This document shows positions 6,716-11,060 of a DNA stretch of 11,060 nt, in pieces. The notes under the pieces are model-generated. The model ran no database searches. It was given only the letters and a program-made list of their open reading frames with translations, and was not told the origin of the DNA. Position 1 is the stretch's first letter, and every line of letters starts with the position of its first letter. The stretch spans positions 1 to 11,060 of the forward strand of contig JBIIRI010000118.1 of the NCBI GenBank assembly GCA_044341625.1, in the 5' to 3' direction. The DNA comes from Falsiroseomonas sp044341625. Its GTDB lineage: Bacteria; Pseudomonadota; Alphaproteobacteria; Acetobacterales; Acetobacteraceae. A program made the translations under genes and the position numbers.

Positions 6716-6722
6716 TGTCACG

Positions 6723-8093
6723 ATGGCCCGCAAGCTGCCCGACCGTCCGCTTCGCCCCGCCACCCAGCTCGTCCGTGGCGGGCAGATGCGCTCGGGCTTC
6801 GATGAAACCTCGGAGGCGCTCTTCCTCACCTCGGGCTTCGTCTATGAGAGCGCCGAGCAGGCCGAGGACACGTTCCTCGGCAAGGTCACCCACTATCAGT
6901 ATTCGCGCTTCGGCAATCCCACCGTGGCCATGCTGGAGGAACGCCTCGCGCTGCTCGAGGGTGCTGAAGCCTGCAGGATGACCGCGACGGGAATGGCCGC
7001 GGTGCATGCCTCGATGCTTTCGCACCTCAAGTCAGGGGACCGCGTGGTGGCCAGCCGAGCGCTGTTCGGCTCCTGCCATTGGATCGTGTCCACGCTCCTG
7101 CCCCGCTATGGCGTGCGGACCGACTTCGTCGATTGCGGCGACCTGGACCAATGGCGGGCAGCGCTGTCCACGCCCGCGAACCTCGTTCTGCTCGAGACGC
7201 CTTCGAATCCGATGCTGGAACTCGTGGACATGGCCGCGGTCTGCGACCTTGCCCATGCGGCCGGTGCGATCGTGGTCGTGGACAATGTCTTCGCGACACC
7301 GCTTCTCCAGAAGCCGATGGAGTTCGGCGCCGACGTTGTCGTCTATTCCTGCACCAAGCACATGGATGGCCAGGGGCGCGTGCTCGGTGGCGCGGTGCTC
7401 GGGCGCAAGGCATGGGTGGACGAGGTGCTGCAGCCCTTCATCCGCAACACCGGCCCGTCGCTTTCGCCATTCAACGCCTGGGTGATCCTGAAAGGGCTGG
7501 AGACCCTGCATCTGCGCCTGCCTGCGATGTGCCGCTCCGCCGCGGCGATCGCCGACTTTCTGGCGGAGCGGAGCGAAATCGGACGGGTCCTGTATCCCTT
7601 CCGTCCCGATCATCCGCAGGCGCCGCTGGCGAAGGCGCAGATGGCGGCTGGTGGCAGCCTGGTGACCTTCGACGTCAAGGGAGGCAAGGAAGCTGCATTC
7701 CGCTTCATGAATGCTCTGCAGATTGTCGATGTGTCCAACAATCTCGGTGATTCGAAGACGCTGGCGACGCATCCTGCAACAACGACGCATATGCGGGTCG
7801 GCGCCGAGGAACGCGCGAAGCTGGGCATCACCGACGGCACCATTCGCCTGTCGGTCGGGCTTGAGGATCTGGCGGATCTTGTTGCCGATCTGTCCGAGGC
7901 GCTGGACGCTATCGCACCGCCACCGGTACCGACGCGGCGCGTCGTGCTGCCGGCTGAGGTCGATGCGCTGGCTGACGTGTCGAAGCCGAAGGGTGGCAAG
8001 ACAAAGCCCGAGTCCAAGCCGGCCGTGCCCGCTGCCCCGCTGTTGTTCGACCTTGCCGCGCCCTTGCCCGAAGCGCCGGGCCGCAAGCGCTGA
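6723..8093 (+). CDS. metZ: O-succinylhomoserine sulfhydrylase (MetZ) with C-terminal extension
   Basis: MetZ is a cytoplasmic PLP enzyme that makes homocysteine from O-succinylhomoserine and sulfide, the direct-sulfhydrylation route to methionine. The 456-residue protein shows the Cys/Met-metabolism fold: Y60-S-R-F-G-N-P-T67, T87-A-T-G-M-A-A, E158-T-P-S-N-P163, D187 that contacts the PLP nitrogen, and S209-C-T-K212-H-M-D-G-Q-G with K212 as the Schiff-base lysine. Near the end S-N-N-L-G-D, T-H-P-A-T-T-T-H and I-R-L-S-V-G-L-E are typical of the family. After about residue 395 comes a roughly 60-residue tail rich in Pro, Lys and Ala, beyond the usual length of about 390-400; its role is unknown. 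A SAM-II riboswitch lies upstream, so SAM feedback is expected. Cystathionine gamma-synthase or O-acetylhomoserine sulfhydrylase are alternatives within the fold, but the overall pattern is MetZ-like. Confidence 0.9.
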   Translation: MARKLPDRPLRPATQLVRGGQMRSGFDETSEALFLTSGFVYESAEQAEDTFLGKVTHYQYSRFGNPTVAMLEERLALLEGAEACRMTATGMAAVHASMLSHLKSGDRVVASRALFGSCHWIVSTLLPRYGVRTDFVDCGDLDQWRAALSTPANLVLLETPSNPMLELVDMAAVCDLAHAAGAIVVVDNVFATPLLQKPMEFGADVVVYSCTKHMDGQGRVLGGAVLGRKAWVDEVLQPFIRNTGPSLSPFNAWVILKGLETLHLRLPAMCRSAAAIADFLAERSEIGRVLYPFRPDHPQAPLAKAQMAAGGSLVTFDVKGGKEAAFRFMNALQIVDVSNNLGDSKTLATHPATTTHMRVGAEERAKLGITDGTIRLSVGLEDLADLVADLSEALDAIAPPPVPTRRVVLPAEVDALADVSKPKGGKTKPESKPAVPAAPLLFDLAAPLPEAPGRKR

Positions 8094-8103
8094 GAGACCG
8101 TTG

Positions 8104-8149
8104 GCGGGCCTGATCGACAGTGATCGCTTTGGCACCGCCTTCGGCCCGC
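8104..8149 (+). terminator. Possible hairpin after metZ
   Basis: GCGGGCC (8104-8110) and GGCCCGC (8143-8149) are perfect 7-bp arms with a 32-base loop that contains GATC twice. It sits just downstream of the metZ stop, where a terminator is expected, but the loop is long and there is no T run, so it may be incidental. Confidence 0.25.
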
Positions 8150-8189
8150 TTCATCGCTCCTCCATGACCCACTGGCGCATCCGCATGGG

Positions 8190-8433
8190 ATCATCCGGCG
8201 GGGCGCCGGCATCGAGCCTGTCATTGGCCACATGAAGGGGGACGGCCATCGCGGCCGAAGTTTCCTTGCCGGCGCCACCGGTGATGCCATCGATGGCGTC
8301 CTTGTCGTCGCCGGCCACAACCTCCGCCCCCCTCCGCGCCTGGCTCACCCTGCTTCTGGCGCTCCGTCTCGGTCTCCTCGCGACCGGGGCCCCCACCGCT
8401 TCGCGGCCATCAACACACCTCATTGCGCGCTGA
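8190..8433 (+). pseudogene. IS5-family transposase, 3' remnant with frameshift
   Basis: One frame reads I-I-R-R-G-A-G-I-E-P-V-I-G-H-M-K-G-D, then G-R-S-F-L-A-G, then G-D-A-I-D-G-V-L and A-G-H-N-L-R (to 8326). This is the C-terminal part of IS5-type DDE transposases (IEPVIGH-K-x-D-G-x-x-G-R; the E is the catalytic Glu region). At the C6 run 8327-8332 the frame breaks. One frame over, P-L-R-A-W-L-T-L-L-L-A-L-R-L continues the expected ending to a TGA at 8431. One extra C in the run would explain this. The catalytic Asp residues and all upstream sequence are absent, so no active transposase can be made. TTCTTCACGGG at about 8442-8452, shortly after the stop, could be a degraded right inverted repeat; the left end was not found. 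Everything else in 8094-8189 and 8434-8629 shows no recognisable gene. Confidence 0.75.
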
Positions 8434-8629
8434 AATCGCATTCTTCACGGGCTACGAACTCGTGTGGTGGAAAAATGGGCAATGCCTGTTTTGTGCTGCC
8501 CGCTCTTTGGACGGTGGCAGCCGGTATCCGGCGATTGATGTTTCGCTCCGCTTGGCCGGCTCGCCGCACGGCATTGCCTTGGAGCGGCACTCAGACTCGC
8601 TGATTTTGGTGGCGGTCCGAGTTCGCTGT

Positions 8630-8659
8630 ACGCTTCGAGGGCCCAGCCCCTCGAAGCGT
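8630..8659. repeat. Perfect 12-bp inverted repeat / strong hairpin
   Basis: ACGCTTCGAGGG (8630-8641) and CCCTCGAAGCGT (8648-8659) are perfectly complementary with a 6-base spacer CCCAGC. This is the strongest stem in the window. There is no T run on either strand. It lies about 100 bases upstream of the binding-protein gene and about 200 bases after the transposase remnant. It could be a leader hairpin, a bidirectional transcription barrier, a mobile-element end or a dispersed palindromic repeat. Confidence 0.7.
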
Positions 8660-8759
8660 GGCACGCAATTGGCATTGCGCTGTCGGTCGGGGAGCGTCGG
8701 CACGGCGTCAAGCCTGAACAGCCGTCGGCGCTTCCCGAGACAAAATCCGGGATGATCAG

Positions 8760-9743
8760 ATGAACCGCCGTCGCTTGCTGGCCTTCGCCCCCACTCTCGC
8801 GCTGCCCACCCTGCTGCCCTCGGGCGTGCTCGCCCAGGCTGCCTTTCCCAACCGGCCGATCCGCGTTGTCAGCCCGTTCTCGCCCGGCGGCACCTCGGAT
8901 GGCGTCGTGCGGCTGCTGAGCCCGACAATTGAACGTGTGCTCGGCCAGCCGGTGGTTCTCGACAACCGGCCCGGCGCCGGTGGGACGGTGGGCACCGCCC
9001 ATATTGCGGCCGAGCGGCCCGATGGTTACTCGCTGGTCCTGGCCAATGCCGGCCCGATGGCGATCGCGCAGACGCTGTTCCCAAACCTGGCCTATGACGT
9101 TCGCCGCAGCTTTTCCTATGTGATGATGGTGGGCGGGGCGCCGATGGTGGTTGGCGTGCGCCCCAACGGGCCGCTCCGCTCCATGGCGGAGTATCTCGCT
9201 GCCGCCCGCGCCCGGCCGGAGGCGGTGAGCTATGGCAGCGCTGGCATCGGATCGGTGGGGCATCTTGCCGGCATGCTCTGGGCGCGAGAGACGGGGGTGC
9301 AACTGCTGCACGTTCCGTTCCGCGGCGGCGGCGAGGCGGAGCAGCAGGTGCTGGGCGGCAGCCTTGGGTCACTGTGGAATACGCTCGGCGCCCATGCGGG
9401 GAGCGTGCGCGGTGGGACGCTCCGCGCGCTCGCCATCACGAGCGGCGAACGCATGTCTACTTTCCCTGACGTGCCGACGATCGTGGAGGAAGGCTTCCCA
9501 GGCGCGACTGCGATCAACTGGTTTGTCCTGGCTGGCCCGGTTGGGATGCCCGAGCGGGTGATGACCCGCATCCGGGAAGCCTTCACCATCGCCATCGCCG
9601 AGCCCGGCATGAAGGAACGGATCGCCGGCCTAGGTGTGCTGACCATGACGGATAACGGGCCCGCCGACGTGCAGGCTTTCGTAAACCGCGAGGTAGATCG
9701 CTGGGCTCCGATCGTACGAGCGAGCGGCGCGACCGCGGGTTAG
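8760..9743 (+). CDS. Bug/TctC-family tripartite tricarboxylate transporter substrate-binding protein
   Basis: Bug receptors are periplasmic Venus-flytrap proteins that bind small carboxylates or other metabolites and normally deliver them to a TctA/TctB permease. The 327-residue length is typical. The signal peptide (1-27) has three consecutive Arg (R3-R4-R5) before L-L-A-F, reminiscent of a Tat signal. A hydrophobic core follows, with likely cleavage after A-Q-A27. Family marks include P30-x-R-P-I-R-V-V, P-F-x-P-G-G-x-x-D near 40-48, the D-N-R-P-G-A-G-G-x-x-G block after it, V-S-Y-G-S-A-G-I-G-S, V-P-F-R-G-G-G-E, and F-P-D-V-P-T-I-V-E-E-G-F-P-G near the C-terminus. No tctA or tctB lies nearby, so it is an orphan, as is common where this family is expanded. 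The ligand cannot be inferred. The ribosome-binding site is weak (CGGGATGA region). Confidence 0.9.
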   Translation: MNRRRLLAFAPTLALPTLLPSGVLAQAAFPNRPIRVVSPFSPGGTSDGVVRLLSPTIERVLGQPVVLDNRPGAGGTVGTAHIAAERPDGYSLVLANAGPMAIAQTLFPNLAYDVRRSFSYVMMVGGAPMVVGVRPNGPLRSMAEYLAAARARPEAVSYGSAGIGSVGHLAGMLWARETGVQLLHVPFRGGGEAEQQVLGGSLGSLWNTLGAHAGSVRGGTLRALAITSGERMSTFPDVPTIVEEGFPGATAINWFVLAGPVGMPERVMTRIREAFTIAIAEPGMKERIAGLGVLTMTDNGPADVQAFVNREVDRWAPIVRASGATAG

Positions 9744-9862
9744 CCACAAGAGGCACTGCCGGTAGCTGAAGCACCAGCGACGGCGCGCGTGGACGCGGCG
9801 CCGAATTCCTGCTCGGCCTCGGTCATGGCGCCGTTGAGGGCGAGCAGGTAACGGGCCCTGGC
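9740..9862 (-). pseudogene. Possible coding remnant downstream of tRNA-Leu
   Basis: On the minus strand about 40 codons end in TAA at 9740, reading A-R-A-R-Y-L-L-A-L-N-G-A-M-T-E-A-E-Q-E-F-G-A-A-S and onward to S-C-G. Codons are strongly G/C-ending, as in the real genes here. There is no start codon with a ribosome-binding site before the tRNA, so if coding it is a 3' fragment. I do not recognise the family. Its stop overlaps the convergent stop of the binding-protein gene. A chance reading frame remains possible. Confidence 0.25.
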
Positions 9863-9882
9863 GCAGCAAAATCGAAGGTGCT

Positions 9883-9968
9883 TGGTGCCCCCGGGGAGAT
9901 TCGAACTCCCACACCCTTCCGGGCGAGCGATTTTGAGTCGCCTGCGTCTACCGTTCCGCCACGGGGGC
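9883..9968 (-). tRNA. tRNA-Leu(CAA)
   Basis: Read on the minus strand, the 86-base sequence has a perfect 7-bp acceptor stem (GCCCCCG with CGGGGGC), discriminator A and a genome-encoded CCA (9883-9885). The D arm is GCGG...CGC. The anticodon stem GGCGA/TCGCT encloses loop CTCAAAA, giving anticodon CAA at 9933-9935, which reads UUG. A long variable arm with a CCC/GGG stem marks a class II tRNA, and the T arm is GGGAG-TTCGAAT-CTCCC. No clear promoter or terminator was identified for it. Confidence 0.95.
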
Positions 9969-10120
9969 CCGTGGGAGGTATGGGCAAGCCTACGATGGAA
10001 GAGCCCCAGCGTGAACCGGGCCCTCCCATCCTTCAGGCGTGACATGCAGCCCGTTTCGCAGTGGCGGCGACCGCGGCACCAACAAGCGTGGCCTCACGAT
10101 TTCGTGTGACAAGCAGCCCA

Positions 10121-10138
10121 ATATCATATATCGTATAA
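10121..10138. promoter_or_regulatory. AT-rich promoter/operator candidate
   Basis: ATATCATATATCGTATAA is an AT island with imperfect dyad symmetry in otherwise GC-rich sequence, followed by TCTGGAGG (10141-10148), which resembles a ribosome-binding site. No start codon with a lasting open frame follows at the right distance. Nearby CACGA-tt-TCGTG (10095-10106) is a short palindrome. It could drive the small open frame at 10190. Function is inferred. Confidence 0.3.
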
Positions 10139-10189
10139 CTTCTGGAGGCATTTGGGGGGGCTTGCCTTGAGAAGCCAGCAGAACCTGTC

Positions 10190-10390
10190 TTGAAGAAAGT
10201 CCTCGCCGCGCTCGACCAAGAAACCTGGGCCCTTGTGATCGCCCTCGCCTGGCTTCTGTTGGCGCAACTGCTCGCGCTGCTGGCCTGGGATGCCGAGCTG
10301 CTGACGCGCCAGGGCGCACTCCTGCATTGGCTTGTCGTCGGTGCCCTGCCGCCGGCGCTCGCCTTATGGAGCCTGCCGAACACTCGGTAG
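10190..10390 (+). CDS. Possible small membrane protein, hypothetical
   Basis: A TTG-initiated frame of 66 residues encodes M-K-K-V-L-A-A-L-D-Q-E-T-W, a hydrophobic stretch at about 13-33 rich in Leu/Ala, a polar segment (D-A-E-L-L-T-R-Q-G), and a second hydrophobic stretch at about 43-62. Two membrane helices are plausible. Codons favour G/C in third position as in neighbouring genes. Against it, there is no ribosome-binding site before the TTG, no ATG or GTG start is available in frame, and an in-frame TAA lies at 10136. I do not recognise a family. otsB begins 68 bases after the stop. Confidence 0.4.
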   Translation: MKKVLAALDQETWALVIALAWLLLAQLLALLAWDAELLTRQGALLHWLVVGALPPALALWSLPNTR

Positions 10391-10442
10391 CGCAGGCGGC
10401 GCACAACGGCGCGAGGGAGCCAGCCTCACGCCACCGAACGTC

Positions 10443-10449
10443 CTATCTT
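10443..10449 (+). promoter_or_regulatory. Possible -10 box of a leaderless otsB transcript
   Basis: CTATCTT ends 9 bases before the otsB ATG, where there is no ribosome-binding site. If it is a -10 element, transcription would start at or within a few bases of the ATG. No convincing -35 is seen near 10421-10426. Confidence 0.25.
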
Positions 10450-10458
10450 CCCCACATC

Positions 10459-11060
10459 ATGGCCGCCAATCCGAACGCCCCTGACCTGGCGGCGCTTTTC
10501 TTGGATTTCGACGGCACTTTGGTCGAAATCGCCGACCGCCCCGAAGCCGTGACGGTGCCACCGGACCTGCCGGCCCTGCTGGCGCGGCTTGCGCGCCGTC
10601 TTGGGGGGGCCGTTGCCATCGTGTCTGGCCGCCCCCTCGCACAGCTTGAGGCCCTGTTACCCGTCGCGCTGCCCATGGCCGGCGACCACGGCGCGACCCT
10701 GCGCCTCGTGCCCAGCGCCACGGCATGTCGGCGTGACCTGCCGGTGCCACCCGCTGATTGGTTCTGCCGCGCCGAGGCGCTCGCTGCCGGCTTCCCCGGC
10801 GCGTTGGTGGAGCGCAAGGCACATGGCTTCGTGGTGCATTATCGCCTGGCTCCCGAAGCGGCAGGGATCGCACGGGCTGTGCTTGAGCGCATGGTCGGAA
10901 CCCAGGGTGACTTCATGGTCATGGCAGCGCGCATGGCGTGGGAAGTGAAGCCACGCGCCGTCTCGAAGGGCACCGCGGTCGTGGAGCTGATGGCGCAACC
11001 CGTCTTCGCCGGACGTCGGCCGGTCTTCATCGGCGACGATGTCACCGATGAGGCCGGCTT
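10459..11060 (+). CDS. otsB: Trehalose-6-phosphate phosphatase (OtsB), 3' truncated by window end
   Basis: OtsB removes phosphate from trehalose 6-phosphate, the last step of the OtsA/OtsB route to trehalose, an osmo- and stress protectant, in the cytoplasm. The visible 200 residues show the HAD phosphatase motifs in order: D16-F-D18-G-T-L-V-E-I with D16 as nucleophile and D18 as acid/base, V55-S56-G-R-P, G75-D-H-G78, E118-R-K near the cap, H127-Y-R, E162-V-K164-P with S169-K-G, and G192-D193-D194-V-T-D197-E for Mg binding. Motif spacing fits a full-length family member of about 250 residues, so about 50 residues lie beyond the edge. The ATG at 10459 lacks a ribosome-binding site and no better upstream start exists. 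otsA may lie downstream, which the window cannot show. Confidence 0.92.
   Translation, partial: MAANPNAPDLAALFLDFDGTLVEIADRPEAVTVPPDLPALLARLARRLGGAVAIVSGRPLAQLEALLPVALPMAGDHGATLRLVPSATACRRDLPVPPADWFCRAEALAAGFPGALVERKAHGFVVHYRLAPEAAGIARAVLERMVGTQGDFMVMAARMAWEVKPRAVSKGTAVVELMAQPVFAGRRPVFIGDDVTDEAG

Noticed and set aside
6627..6722. GTG 6627 as start of metZ
   Set aside because: The SD-like sequence is only one base away and the added 32 residues are low-complexity Pro/Arg; ATG 6723 has an ideal AGGAAGG site.
8423..8755. 110-codon + frame beginning within the transposase remnant
   Set aside because: It has no ribosome-binding site, begins inside the IS scar, reads through the 12-bp inverted repeat and matches no family I recognise.
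9740..10045. 101-codon minus-strand frame running through the tRNA
   Set aside because: Its first two thirds are the tRNA and its upstream DNA; only the last 40 codons look coding-like and are listed separately at low confidence.
1..11060. CRISPR array, toxin-antitoxin or defence module
   Set aside because: No regularly spaced repeats and no recognisable cas, toxin, antitoxin, nuclease or helicase genes appear on either strand.

Overview
This GC-rich window looks chromosomal and alphaproteobacterial, most likely from an Acetobacteraceae-like member of the Rhodospirillales. The evidence is a flagellar locus containing a CtrA-like regulator, a SAM-II riboswitch in front of metZ (a riboswitch class known mainly from Alphaproteobacteria), and an orphan Bug-type solute-binding protein. 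The genus is not certain.

Layout. Bases 1-314 are a leader region with an intrinsic-terminator-like hairpin at the left edge and a CtrA-like TTAAC-N6-ATAAC sequence. Bases 315-6297 form a motility block on the + strand: flgK, flgL, a 409-base regulatory gap rich in hairpins and dyads, a CtrA-like response regulator with a degenerate receiver domain, then motB and motA in the reverse of the enteric order with a 4-base ATGA overlap. Bases 6298-6722 are non-coding and hold a weak promoter candidate, a SAM-II riboswitch, a GC-rich hairpin and the metZ ribosome-binding site. metZ (O-succinylhomoserine sulfhydrylase) follows and carries an unusual lysine/proline-rich C-terminal tail.

Bases 8094-8759 have no intact gene. 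They hold a frameshifted 3' remnant of an IS5-family transposase and a perfect 12-bp inverted repeat. A Bug/TctC-family periplasmic binding protein follows at 8760-9743. Next comes a tRNA-Leu(CAA) on the minus strand, with a possible coding remnant just beyond its 3' end. Last are a possible tiny membrane protein and the first 200 codons of otsB (trehalose-6-phosphate phosphatase), which runs off the right edge.

How the genes work together. FlgK and FlgL form the hook-filament junction and MotA/MotB form the proton-driven stator, so the left 6.3 kb serves one machine, with a regulator probably dedicated to it. metZ is a separate methionine-biosynthesis unit under SAM feedback. The segment from 8.1 to 10.4 kb is a patchwork (IS scar, orphan receptor, tRNA, gene fragments) typical of a variable stretch. 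I see no CRISPR array, toxin-antitoxin pair or defence cassette. The features most worth a second look are the degenerate CtrA-like regulator and the unusual arrangement of the SAM-II riboswitch.
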